A DNA stretch of 64,000 bases from DATFDN01 sp963818725 (GTDB taxonomy: Bacteria; Pseudomonadota; Alphaproteobacteria; Acetobacterales; Acetobacteraceae). The stretch's first letter is position 1, and every line of letters starts with the position of its first letter. Both the position numbers and the translations under genes were made by a program. Shown piece by piece: positions 16,738-27,006 of the stretch. The notes beneath the pieces were generated by a model. The model saw nothing but the letters and a program-made list of their open reading frames with translations. It did no database searches and was not told the DNA's origin. The DNA lies in contig CAWFTU010000002.1 of assembly GCA_963818725.1 (NCBI GenBank), forward strand, positions 558,001 to 622,000, given 5' to 3'.

Positions 16738-19577
16738 ATGGCTGGCGTGGATATCCTGGCCTCGGCCTTCAGCGGCGCGAACGCCGCGTTCCTGGGCGAC
16801 CTCTATGCCCGCTGGGCCACCGACCCCGGCTCGGTCGATCCGAGCTTCGGCGAGCTGTTCAGCACCCTGAACGAAGACTCCCGCGCCGTGCTGGAGGAGG
16901 CGACCGGCGCTTCCTGGGCGCCGCGTCCCCCGCCGCGCGAGCCGGCCCCTGCCCCGGCCGGCGATCTCCGCGCCGCCATCATCCCGAGCCTGCGCGCGCT
17001 CATGCTGATCCGCAGCTATCGCGTGCGCGGGCATCTGGAGGCGCGGCTTGACCCGCTCGGTCTGCAAGTGCCGCCTCCGCACCCGGAGCTTGACCCCGCC
17101 ACCTATGGCTTCACCGAGGCCGACCTCGACCGGCTGATCTTCATCGACAACGTGCTGGGCCGCGAGACCGCGACATTGCGCGAGATTGTGGCCATCCTTC
17201 GTCAGACCTATTGCGGCCATATCGGCGTCGAATTCATGCACATCCAGGATCCCGAACAGAAGGCCTGGATCCAGCGCAAGGTCGAAGGGGCGCCGTGGGC
17301 CGACTGCTTCGATGCCGAGACCAAGCGCGGCATCCTCCGCCAGCTCACCGAGGCCGAGGGGTTCGAGGCGTTCTGCCAGCGTCGCTACGTCACCACCAAA
17401 CGGTTCGGGCTCGAAGGTGGCGAGGTCACGATCCCGGCGATGCACGCCATCATCGAAACCGCCGCCGCGGGAGGCGCGAACGAGATCGCCATCGGCATGC
17501 CGCATCGCGGCCGGCTCAACACGCTGGTCAACATCGTCCGCAAGCCCTTGACCGCCGTGTTCAGCGAGTTCGGCGGCGAAAGCTTCAAGCCCGAGGACGT
17601 GCAAGGCTCGGGCGACGTGAAGTACCATCTCGGCACCTCCACCGATGTCGAGATCGACGGCCGCACCGTCCACCTTTCATTGCAGCCGAACCCGTCACAT
17701 CTCGAGGCGGTCGATCCCGTGGTGATCGGCAAGGTGCGCGCGCGCCAGGACCAGGCTGGCGACACACGGGCGCGGCGCTCGGTCATGGCGGTCCTGATGC
17801 ATGGCGACGCCGCCTTCGCGGGGCAGGGACTGGTGTACGAGACGCTGGCGATGAGTCAGTTGATCGGCTATCGCACCGGCGGCACCGTGCATTTGGTGGT
17901 GAACAACCAGATCGGCTTCACCACCGTTCCCGCGCACGCCTATTCGGGCCTTTATTGCACCGATGTCGCGAAGTCGATCCAGGCGCCCATCCTGCACGTC
18001 AACGGCGACGACCCCGAGGCGGTGGTGTTCTGCGCGCGCATGGCGGCCGAGTTCCGGATGCGCTTCGGCTGCGACATCGTGCTCGACATCGTCTGCTACC
18101 GCCGCCACGGCCACAACGAGACCGACGAGCCGGCATTCACCCAGCCGCTGATGTATCGCGCGATCAGCCAGCAGAAGACCACGCGCACGCTTGTATGCGG
18201 AAACGCTTGCCGCCGAGGGCGTGGTGCCGACCGAGGAAGCCAAGGCGATGTGGGACGAGTTCACTGCCCACCTGGACGCGGCGAACCAGGCGGCGCAGTC
18301 CTACAAGCCGAACAAGGCCGACTGGCTGGAAGGCCACTGGGCCGGGCTGTCGCGCCCCGAAGAGGAGCCGGAGCGCATCGAGGAGGCCACCGGGGTCGAT
18401 CCCACGGTGCTGCGCAAGGTCGGAGCGACACTGGCGCACGTGCCAGAGGCGTTCAATCTCAATCCCAAGATCGCGCGCCAGCTCGACGCCAAGCGGCAGA
18501 TGATCGAGAGCGGCGAGGGTATCGACTGGGCGACCGGCGAGGCGCTGGCGTTCGGCACCTTGCTGCTGGAGGGGAACCGCGTCCGCCTGTCGGGCGAGGA
18601 CACGCAGCGCGGCACGTTCAGCCAGCGCCACGCCGTACTGATCGATCAGCAGAACCAGAACGAGTACGTCCCGCTCAACAATATCGCCCCCGACCAGGCG
18701 CGGATCGAGATCTACAACTCGCTGCTCTCCGAGCAGGGCGTGCTCGGGTTCGAGTACGGCTATTCGCTGGCCGACCCGCGCACGCTGGTTCTGTGGGAGG
18801 CACAGTTCGGCGACTTCGCCAACGGCGCGCAGGTCATCATCGACCAGTTCCTGGCGAGCGGTGAGACGAAGTGGCTGCGCATGTCGGGGCTGACCCTGCT
18901 GCTGCCGCACGGCTACGAGGGGCAGGGACCGGAGCACTCCTCGGCCCGGCCGGAGCGCTACTTGCAGCTCTGCGCCGAGCGCAACATGGCGGTGTGCAAC
19001 CTGACTACGCCGGCGAACTACTTCCACGCGCTCCGTCGCCAGTTGAGGCGCAATTTCCGCAAGCCGCTGGTGCTGTTCACGCCGAAATCGCTGCTGCGCC
19101 ACAAGCTCGCGGTCTCGCCGCTGCACGAGATGGCGGCCGGCAGCGCTTTCCAGTTGCGTGATCCCGGAAATCGATCAGATCGGTCCCGCGGAGGCGGTTC
19201 GCCGCGTCGTGCTGTGCTCGGGAAAGGTCTATTACGACCTGCTCGCCACGCGCCGCGAGCGCGACCTGAATGACGTCGCGATCCTCCGGCTCGAGCAGCT
19301 CTATCCGTTTCCGGAGAAGACCCTTGGCCGGCTGCTCGCCCCGTACCGCAACGCCGAGGTGATCTGGTGCCAGGAGGAGCCTGGGAACATGGGCGCCTGG
19401 TGTTTCGTTGACCGGCGCATCGAGAGGGTGCTGGGCACCCTGAACGGCACGGCGAAGCGGCCAAGCTATGTGGGGCGGGCCGAGGCGGCGAGTCCCGCCA
19501 CTGGTTTCGCGCGCACCCACGCCGCCGAGCAGGCGGCGCTGGTGGCCGAGGCGCTGGGCGATAAGGGAAGCGGATGA
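16738..19577 (+). pseudogene. sucA: 2-oxoglutarate dehydrogenase E1 component, frameshifted twice
   Basis: Three consecutive frames together spell a complete E1o of about 945 residues. The first starts MAGVDILASAFSGANAAFLG and holds the thiamine-diphosphate region (GMPHRGRLNTLVN, VNNQIGFTT). The second holds IATGEALAFG-like and GYEGQGPEHSSARPERYLQ blocks. The third ends in VIWCQEEPGNMGAWCFVDRR. Breaks fall near 18190 (an extra T in ACGCTTGTATG) and 19157 (an extra base in TTGCGTGATC). Removing one base at each restores the protein. E1o decarboxylates 2-oxoglutarate in the SucA-SucB-Lpd complex. Because the gene is otherwise perfectly conserved, sequencing error is likelier than decay. Confidence 0.9.
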
Positions 19578-20941
19578 TGGCGACCGAGATCAAGGTGCCG
19601 GCGCTGGGCGAGAGCGTCACGTCGGCGACCGTGGCGCGTTGGCTCCGGCAAGCGGGCGAGGCGGTTGCCGTCGACGAGCCGCTGGTGGAGCTGGAAACCG
19701 ACAAGGTCACGGTCGAGGTGAACGCGCCCGTAGCGGGCGTGCTGTCCGCGATCAGCGTCGATGCGGGTAGCGAGGTGGAGGTGGGCGCGACGCTCGGAGT
19801 GATGGAAGCGGGTGCGACCGCCACGGCGGCCCCGGCCGCCAAGTCCGCGCCAGCGCCCAAGGCTGCTGCCGCGCCGGCCAGCGATCCAGCGGTTGCGCCA
19901 GTCAGCGCACCACAATCGCCTCAGTTGCGGGCGGCCGCTAATCCGCCACCCGGCATCAATCCGCCGCCCCGCCCGCTCGGCCCCGTTGCACGTCCGGCCG
20001 CGCCGCCTGCGGAGGTCGTCGCGATGCCACCGCCAATGCCCTCGGCCGCCAAGCTGATGGAGGAGCAGCATCTGGCGTCCGCCGCGCTCGCTCCGGGCAG
20101 CGGCAAGGACGGCCGGATCACCAAGGGCGATGTGCTGGCGTTCCTGAACCGTCCCGCACCGCACGCCCCGCCGCCTGCCCCGAAGCCCGCGCGTGAGGCT
20201 GACCCGCGGGAGGAGCGCGTCCGGATGACACGGCTGCGGCGAACCATCGCCGCCCGGCTGAAGGAGGCGCAGAACACCGCGGCGATGCTGACCACCTTCA
20301 ACGAGGTGGACATGACCGCCGTCTCGGCGCTGCGCCGCGAGTATCGCGAGGCGTTCGAGAAGAAGCACCAGGGCGTGCGCCTCGGCTTCATGGGCTTCTT
20401 CGTGCGCGCCTGCGTCGTTGCCCTAAAGGAGTTCCCCGCCGTCAACGCCGAGATCGACGGCGAGGACATCGTTTACAAGAACTTCGTCAACATGGGCATC
20501 GCGGTGGGCGGCGCGTCCGGCCTCGTGGTGCCGGTGATCCGCGACGCCGATCGGATGGGCCTGGCGGAGATCGAGCGCAGCGTCGCCGATTTCGGCCGCC
20601 GCGCCCGTGACGGCGCATTGAAGCTCGAAGAACTCACCGGCGGCACGTTCAGCATCACCAACGGCGGCGTCTACGGCTCGTTGATGTCCACGCCGATCCT
20701 GAACCCGCCGCAATCGGCGATCCTCGGGATGCACAAGATCCAGGACCGGCCGATGGCGATCGGTGGCAAGGTGGAGATACGGCCGATGATGTACCTCGCG
20801 CTGAGCTACGACCACCGCATCGTCGATGGGCGCGAGGCGGTGTCGTTCCTGGTGCGCGTGAAGGAGGGCGTGGAGGATCCGCGGCGGCTGCTGCTGGATT
20901 TGCTAGGCGCACGATCTGTACACGGGCACATGCACGCATGA
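19574..20941 (+). CDS. sucB: Dihydrolipoyl succinyltransferase (E2 of 2-oxoglutarate dehydrogenase)
   Basis: A 455-residue E2 protein. The lipoyl domain carries the lipoylated Lys in ELETDKVTVEVNAP near residue 43, followed by a long Ala/Pro linker. A peripheral-subunit-binding domain (KLMEEQHLASAALAPGSGKDGRITKGDVLAFL) comes next, then the catalytic domain with FFVRACVVALKEFPAVN and active-site DHRIVDGREAVSFL. It overlaps the end of sucA by 4 bases. The expected end is LLLDL followed by a stop; here the frame reads on by about a dozen residues into the lpd start, consistent with one extra base near 20904. Confidence 0.95.
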   Translation: MMATEIKVPALGESVTSATVARWLRQAGEAVAVDEPLVELETDKVTVEVNAPVAGVLSAISVDAGSEVEVGATLGVMEAGATATAAPAAKSAPAPKAAAAPASDPAVAPVSAPQSPQLRAAANPPPGINPPPRPLGPVARPAAPPAEVVAMPPPMPSAAKLMEEQHLASAALAPGSGKDGRITKGDVLAFLNRPAPHAPPPAPKPAREADPREERVRMTRLRRTIAARLKEAQNTAAMLTTFNEVDMTAVSALRREYREAFEKKHQGVRLGFMGFFVRACVVALKEFPAVNAEIDGEDIVYKNFVNMGIAVGGASGLVVPVIRDADRMGLAEIERSVADFGRRARDGALKLEELTGGTFSITNGGVYGSLMSTPILNPPQSAILGMHKIQDRPMAIGGKVEIRPMMYLALSYDHRIVDGREAVSFLVRVKEGVEDPRRLLLDLLGARSVHGHMHA

Positions 20942-22329
20942 ACGATCCTTCGACCTTATCGTCATCGGCGCCGGCCCCGGCGGCTATGTCTGCGCGCTGC
21001 GCGCCGCGCAGCTCGGCATGAAGGTCGCCTGCGTCGAGAAGCGCGCGACGCTGGGCGGCACCTGCCTCAACATCGGCTGCATTCCGTCGAAGGCCTTGCT
21101 GCAATCCTCGGAGAACTACATCGCCGCGACCCACGACTTCGCCGCGCACGGCATCGAGGTCGGCTCCGTCACGCTCGACCTCGCGCGCATGATGGCGCGC
21201 AAGGACGAGGTCGTGTCCGCCAACGTCAAGGGCGTCGAGTTCCTGTTCCGCAAGAACAAGGTGACGTGGCTCAAGGGCGCCGCGCGCATCACCGCGCCGG
21301 GCCGGGTGGAGGTGGACGGCAACGCCTACGAGGCGAAGCACATCGTCATCGCCACCGGCAGCGAGAGCGTGGCCTTGCCGGGCCTCGAGATCGACGAGCG
21401 GCAGATCGTCACCTCCACCGGCGCGCTCGAACTGCCGCCGTGCCGAAGCGCCTCGCCGTCATCGGCGGCGGCTATATCGGGCTGGAGCTCGGCAGCGTCT
21501 GGCGCCGCCTCGGGGCCGAGGTGACGGTGATCGAGTTCATGGAGCGCATCGTCCCCGCGATGGACGCGGAGATCGCCAAGGCGTTCGAGCGCATCCTGAC
21601 CCGGCAGGGCCTCAAGTTCCGCCTGAACACCAAAGTCGCCGGCGCGCGCGTGACCAACGAGGGCGTGGTGCTGACCGTGGAGCCCGAGCGCGGCGGCGCC
21701 GTCGGAGGAGATCACCGCCGATGTCGTGCTGGTCGCGGTCGGACGGCGGCCGAACACCGACGGGCTGGGGCTGGACGCGGTCGGGGTGGCGCTGGACGAG
21801 CGCGGCCGGGTGCGAGACCGACGCGCACTGGGCGACGAACGTGCCGGGCATCTATGCGATCGGCGACGTGATCGCCGGCCCGATGCTGGCCCACAAGGCC
21901 GAGGAGGAGGGGGTCGCGCTGGCCGAGCGACTGGCCGGCCAGGCGGGGCACGTCAATTACGGCGTCATTCCCGGCATCGTGTACACATGGCCCGAGGTGG
22001 CCGCGGTCGGCCAGACCGAGGAGGAGCTGAAGGCGGCCGGCGTCGCCTATCGCGTCGGCAAGTTCCCCTTCACCGCCAACGGCCGCGCCCGCGCGATGGG
22101 CGACACGGATGGGTTCGTGAAAATCCTTGCCGACGCGGCGACCGACCGCATCCTGGGCGCGCACATCATCGGCCCCGACGCCGGCACGCTGATCGCCGAG
22201 CTGGCGACCGCGATGGAGTTCGGCGCCGCCGCCGAGGATGTCGCGCGCATCTGCCACGCGCATCCGACATTGAGCGAGGCGGTGAAGGAGGCGGCGCTGG
22301 CGGTCGAAGGCCGCGCGCTGCATATGTGA
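20938..22329 (+). pseudogene. lpd: Dihydrolipoamide dehydrogenase, broken by about four frameshifts
   Basis: All parts of E3 are present in order but in several frames: FAD-binding FDLIVIGAGPGGYVCALRAAQLG, the redox-active disulphide GGTCLNIGCIPSKALLQ, NAD-binding LAVIGGGYIGLELGSVW, the second FAD motif GIYAIGDVIAGPMLAHKAEEEG, and the catalytic HAHPTLSEAVKEA. Frame changes lie near 20948, 21440, 21700 and 21808. Each needs only a single-base change in a GC-rich stretch. Repaired length would be about 464 residues, normal for Lpd. It completes the oxoglutarate dehydrogenase operon after sucB. Confidence 0.88.
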
Positions 22330-22336
22330 TGCCGAT

Positions 22337-23341
22337 GTGCCGCTTGCGCTCACGATGGGAGATCCCGGCCGGCATCGGCGGGCGAGCTGACCCTGCGTGC
22401 CTGGCAGCCCGCGCGCGCGGCCGTGCTTCTTCGCACTGGACGATCCGGATCGGCTGCGCGCGCTGGCGCGAGACTTGCGGCTGGAGGTTCCGGTCGCCGA
22501 GATCGCGGCGCCTGCCGCCGCGCCCGCCGTCTACGCTCAGGCGTTGCCGGTGCTGCCGGTCCGGCTGGCGGCCCCGGTCCGGCCGGGGCAGCCGGACGCG
22601 CGCGAACGCCTCCGCGGTCATCGCCTCGATCGAGCGCGCGACGCGGCTGGCTCCAGGCCGGAGAGGCGGGCGCGGTCGTCACGAACCCGATCAGCAAGGC
22701 GACGCTGTACGACGCCGGGTTCGGCTTTCCCGGCCATACCGAGTTCCTGGCCGCGCTGACCGGCGTGCCGGGTCGGGAGGTGATGATGCTGGCGGCCCCA
22801 TGCTGCGCGTGGTGCCGGTGACGGTGCACGTGCTCGCTGCGCGCGCGCTCATGGAGATGCTGAGCCGCGAGATGATCGTCGCTGTCGCCCGCACCACCCA
22901 TACAGCCCTGCGAGACAGGATTCGGCCTCGCCCGGCCCGCGCCTCGCCGTCGCCGGCCTCAATCCGCATGCCGGGGAGGGGGGCGCGCTCGGGACGGAGG
23001 AGGCGGACGTCATCGAGCCCGGCGATCGCGGCGCTGCGCGCGGAGGGCTGGACGTCTCCGGCCCCTGGCCGCCCGACACGATGTTCACCGAGGCGGCGCG
23101 GGCGCGCTACGACGTCGCGATTTGCATGTACCACGACCAGGCACTGATCCCGCTCAAGACCCTCGACATGCGCAACGGGGTGAACGTGACGCTCGGGCTG
23201 CCGATCGTCCGGACATCGCCTGACCACGGCACCGCGTTCGACATTGCGGGCCAAGGCGTGGCCGATCCGGCCAGCCTCATCGCGGCGCTGCGGCTCGCGT
23301 ACGAGATCACAGCACGCCGTAACCATTCAGTGTCAGCTTGA
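22337..23341 (+). pseudogene. pdxA: 4-hydroxythreonine-4-phosphate dehydrogenase, heavily frameshifted
   Basis: Fragments in all three forward frames reassemble into PdxA: PLALTMGDPAGIG at the start, AGAVVTNPISKATLYDAGFGFPGHTEFLA, a dimer-interface stretch, then the intact C-terminal frame VAICMYHDQALIPLKTLDM ... VNVTLGLPIVRTSPDHGTAFDIAG. PdxA acts in vitamin B6 synthesis (DXP-dependent route). At least six frame changes occur in about 1 kb, denser than anywhere else in the window, so this is the likeliest candidate for genuine decay, though local sequence quality could also explain it. The GTG start lies 7 bases after the lpd stop. Confidence 0.8.
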
Positions 23342-23359
23342 GCACGCGCAGACGCCAGC

Positions 23360-24415
23360 TAGAGCGGGATGACACAAGCTTGAATCACTTGGGGATTCTC
23401 AGACCACCCGGAATTCGATTCAACCTGCTGGCTGGGATGGGAGGCCAGCATGGATGGCGAGACCCTACTCCAACGATCTGCGTGAACGGGTTGTCGCTGC
23501 CGTGACGCGGGATGGCTTGTCGCGGCGCGAGGCGGCTCAGCGCTTCGGTGTCGGCGTCAGCGCGGCGATCAAATGGGTGCAGCGCTGGGGCGAGACGGGC
23601 AGCATCGAGCCTGGTCCGATGCGCGGGCATCGGCCCAAGAAGCTGACCGGCGCATGGCGACGCTGGCTGCTCGAACGCTGCCACGAACGCGCCTCCACCT
23701 TGCGTGGTCTGGTCAGTGAATTGGCCGAACGGGGCTTGAGGGTCGACTATCGTTCGGTGTGGGCGTTCGTCCGTGCGGAGAAGCTGACGCACAAAAAAAG
23801 ACCCTGATCGCCAGCGAGCAGGACCGCGCCGATGTGGCGCGCCGCCGCGCACAGTGGCTGCGCCACCGCGGTGATGTCGATCCCAAGCGGTTGGTGTTCA
23901 TTGACGAAACCTGGGTCAAGACGAACATGGCCCCGCTGCGCGGCTGGGCGCCGCGCGGCCAGCGCCTGAAGGCCAAGGTGCCGCACCGGCGCTGGGAGAC
24001 CATGACCTTTCTGGCCGCGCTGCGCCATGACGGTGTCGAAGCGCCGTGGCTTGTTGATGGGCCGATCAATGGCGAGCGGTTCCGCCTGTATGTCGAGCAG
24101 GTGCTGGTGCCGACGCTGCGCCCGACCGACATTGTCGTCATGGACAATCTGGGCAGCCACAAGAGCAAAGCCGTGCGGCGTGCCATTCGGGCGAGCGGGG
24201 CCAAACTGTTCCTGCTGCCGAAATACTCACCCGATCTGAACCCGATCGAGATGCTGTTCGCCAAGCTCAAGCACTGGCTGCGCCAGGCCGCAGGCCGAAG
24301 TGTCGAGACCCTCTGCGGCACACTCGCCGAGACCCTCAATGCCGTCACCGCAACAGAATGCCGAAACTACTTTGCCCAGGCCGGATATGATCCGACCTAA
24401 ACTCATCCCGCTCTA
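23360..24415 (+). mobile_element. IS630-family element, copy 1 (complete, TA-flanked)
   Basis: The ends match as inverted repeats GAGCGGGATGA on the left and its complement on the right, each bordered by a TA dinucleotide, the target duplicated by IS630/Tc1-type elements. Length is about 1.06 kb, typical of the family. It carries one transposase made from two overlapping frames. Removing the element and one TA restores the sequence GGCCTAGCT on the minus strand, which is the stop codon of the neighbouring MFS gene. Confidence 0.9.
23454..24400 (+). CDS. IS630-family transposase, two overlapping frames joined at an A7 run
   Basis: The first frame holds the helix-turn-helix region (RERVVAAVTRDGLSRREAAQRFGVG). 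The second holds the catalytic DDE domain: RLVFIDETWVKTN, IVVMDNLGSHKS and DLNPIEMLFAKLK. The frames meet at a run of seven adenines (23793-23799) followed by G. A -1 slip there, giving AAA-AAG, yields a single protein of about 315 residues. Such A-rich slip sites are a known way of making IS630 transposase, so this break is probably programmed and unlike the other frameshifts in the window. Confidence 0.85.
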
Positions 24416-25667
24416 GGCCGCGAGAGCGACAGCACCCTTCGCGCGCCGCATCGGCTTTAGCGCCGTGATCGCCAATGTCGCGGTGAGCAGGTCGGCGGCG
24501 ATTGCGACGATGAAGACCACGGTCCAGTTCCCCGCCCAGTCGTGCAGGAGCGCGGCGAGCGGGCCGCCGAAGATGGCCCCGATGCCTTGCGCCATATAGA
24601 GGCATCCGTAGTTGCGCGTGGCGTCGCGCGTGCCGAACGTGTCGGTCAGGGTGGAGGGAAACAGCGAGAAGATCTCTCCCCAGCCAAAGAACACGACACC
24701 TGACAGCAGCACGAACAGCAGCGGATCGCCGCGAGTCGCCAGCCAGAGCGCCATCGCCGCGGCCTCCATCGTGAAGGCGATCGCCATGGTGTTCTCGCGC
24801 CCGATGCGGTCCGAGATCCAGCCGAAGAACGGACGGGTCAGCCCATTGGTGAAGCGATCGATCGTCAACGCCAGCGGCAGCGCCGCCACTCCCCACACAA
24901 GCTGCTTGGTGACGCCGAACTCAGCCGCGAAACTCGCCATTTGGGACGTGACCATGAGCCCGGAGGTGGACATGAGGGTCATCATCAGGAACATGAGCCA
25001 GAACACGCCCGAGCGCAGCATCGCACTGGTGCTGGAGTCCTGACGCGATCCGCACGCTTGGCTGCGTTGCCGGCGGCGCCTTCAGCCCAAGCGCGGCCAG
25101 CAGGCCGACGACTCCGAAGATCACCCCGAACCGCGTCAGCGCGACCTGGTATCCTGAATGCGCGATGGTTTCGGCGATCGGGAAGGTCGTCGCAATCGCG
25201 CCCATGCCATAGCCGGCGGCGACCACGCCGGCGGCGAAGCCGCGGCGGTCAGGGAACCAGCCGACCATCTGGCCCACAACCCCGATATAGACGATGCCGG
25301 TGCCAAGCCCGCCGACGATGCCATAGGTCACGTAGATCATGACGAGTGATCCGGCGTGTGCCGCGAGCACCCACGAAAGCCCCGTGAGAACTGCCCCCGC
25401 CCCGATCAGCCGCCGCGGGCCGAACCGATCCACGAGATAGCCCTGGAATGGAGAGAAGAAGGTTTGCAGGACGATGAGCAGCGAGAACGTCACCTGGATC
25501 GCCGGCAGGCTGACCGCCAGCGCGTTCGCCAAGGGCTTGGTGAACAACGTCCATACGTATTGCGGGCTGGAAATCGCCATCATGCAGACGAGGCCGAGCA
25601 CGAGCTGCCACCAGCGCCTCGAAGGGTATCGCGCCGCCCCGGCGATCATCGTCGCGGTTGCTGTCAT
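24413..25667 (-). pseudogene. Oxalate/formate-antiporter-type MFS transporter, one frameshift
   Basis: The N-terminal half (QYVWTLFTKPLANALAV, LVDRFGPRRLIGAGAVLTG, GGLGTGIVYIGVVGQMVGWFPDRRG) and C-terminal half (SGLMVTSQMASFAAEFGV, PFFGWISDRIGRENTM, NYGCLYMAQGIGAIFGG) are a 12-helix OxlT-like major facilitator of about 418 residues. One base near 25045 puts them in different frames. The gene is bracketed exactly: its TAG stop contains the TA duplicated by IS630 copy 1, and its ATG overlaps the TA duplicated by copy 2. The original ribosome site and promoter are therefore displaced. The substrate is inferred from family only. Confidence 0.82.
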
Positions 25668-26808
25668 ACGAAATCCGCGTGATCGGTGCGTATGAACAGG
25701 AGTAGGCTGACGGCTCTGGCGAGGGAGCAAAGCCATGGCGCACATCGTCGGGCACCTGCCTGTGGGGGAACTGGAGCGGCTCTATCGGGCAGCACGGGAC
25801 GTGACCGAGGCGCGCCACATCCAGGCGGTCTGGCTGCTGGCGCAGGGGCGGGCGGTGCTGGATGTGGCCAGCGTGCTCGCGTTCGCACCGCGCTGGGTGG
25901 AGGAGCTGGCCGCGCGCTACAACGCGCACGGCCCCGGCGCCCTGGGCGACCAGCGGCGGCGTAACGGCCGTGCTGCGAGCGTGCTGACCGCGGCGGTGCT
26001 GGAGGCGTTAGCCGAGCGGCTGCGCACGCCGCCCGAGGACGGCGGGCGCTGGACCGGCCCCAAGGTTGCGATCTGGATGGCGCGCCGTCTCGGGGTGGAG
26101 CGGGTGCACCCGCAGCGCGGCTGGGAGGCGCTGAAGCGGGTCCGATGGTCGCTCCAGACACCCCGCCCGCGGCACCCGCGCTCGGCCACACCCGAGCAAC
26201 GGGCTGAGTTTAAAAGGGGCTCGATGAGACGGTCGCACGCGCCAAGGCCGCGCGCCCCGATCGGCCGGTCGAGGTCTGGGCCACCGATGAGCACCGCCTT
26301 GGTCTGAAGCCGATCCGCCGCCGCGTCTGGGCGCCCGTCGGCGAGCGCCCGATCGCCTTGGGCCATCACCGCTACAAGTGGCTGCACGTGACCGCCTTCG
26401 TGCAGCCGGCCAGCGGCGAGACGGTCTGGTTCCTGTCCACCGGCCTGAGCAAACCCTTGTTCGAGAAGCTGCTTGCGGCCTTTGCTCGCAATGTCGGGGC
26501 AGGGCGCGAGCGGCACATCGTCCTCGTGCTGGACAACGCGGGCTGGCACGGCCCCAAGGGCCTGGCCGTCCCTGACGGCATCACGCTGGCGTTCCTGCCC
26601 CCGTATAGCCCGGAGCTACAGCCCGCTGAGCGGTTATGGCCGCTGGTGGATGAGCCGGTCGCCAATCGGCACTTTGCGACTCTCGACGACCTTGACGCGG
26701 TGGTCGCCGAGCGATGCCGCCGTCTCGACCCCGCCATCGTACGTCCGCACACCAGCTTCCACTGGTGGCCGAAATCGGTTCAGCCGAGCTGATCAGCCGG
26801 AGTTCGTA
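25667..26808 (+). mobile_element. IS630-family element, copy 2
   Basis: Imperfect inverted repeats begin with TACGAAATCCG on the left and TACGAACTCCG (complement strand) on the right, each starting with the TA target dinucleotide. Size is about 1.14 kb. The left TA overlaps the start codon of the MFS gene. Because the duplicated TA recreates the first base, the ATG survives, but everything upstream of it was replaced by IS sequence. The copy is related to copy 3 near 50.2-51.3 kb by transposase sequence and end sequence. Confidence 0.85.
25735..26792 (+). pseudogene. IS630-family transposase, split frame
   Basis: The first frame carries the N-terminal winged-helix part (IVGHLPVGELERLYRAARD ... 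VASVLAFAPRWVEELAARYN). The catalytic part lies in the -1 frame: VWATDEHRLGLKP, IVLVLDNAGWHGPKG, and SPELQPAERLWPL. The junction is near 26213 at GAGTTTAAAAGG. The related copy 3 breaks at the matching codon, so the split may be an inherited feature or frameshift site rather than random error. Repaired length is about 350 residues. Confidence 0.8.
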
Positions 26809-26925
26809 TCATATTGCCGCCCTCTGCACGTAGCGGTGTTGGGCGATTCCCTATGCAAAGCGCGGACCAGCTTGTTGCGCCTCAGATGGCAGCGCCGTTG
26901 ATTGGTCAATCAGGCATATCAGGCA

Positions 26926-26946
26926 GCCCGCGATGAAATCGCGGGC
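26926..26946. terminator. Perfect 9-bp stem-loop downstream of the SMP-30 gene
   Basis: GCCCGCGAT and ATCGCGGGC pair perfectly around a three-base loop. It lies about 60 bases beyond the stop of the minus-strand SMP-30 gene, where a terminator would be expected. There is no T-run after it on either strand, so intrinsic termination is uncertain; it may instead block 3' exonucleases. Confidence 0.4.
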
Positions 26947-27006
26947 ACGCCAAATACCTGAGGATCAGGAGAGAGATGCTGCGACTCTCGCTCGGTGCCG
27001 GTGGTC

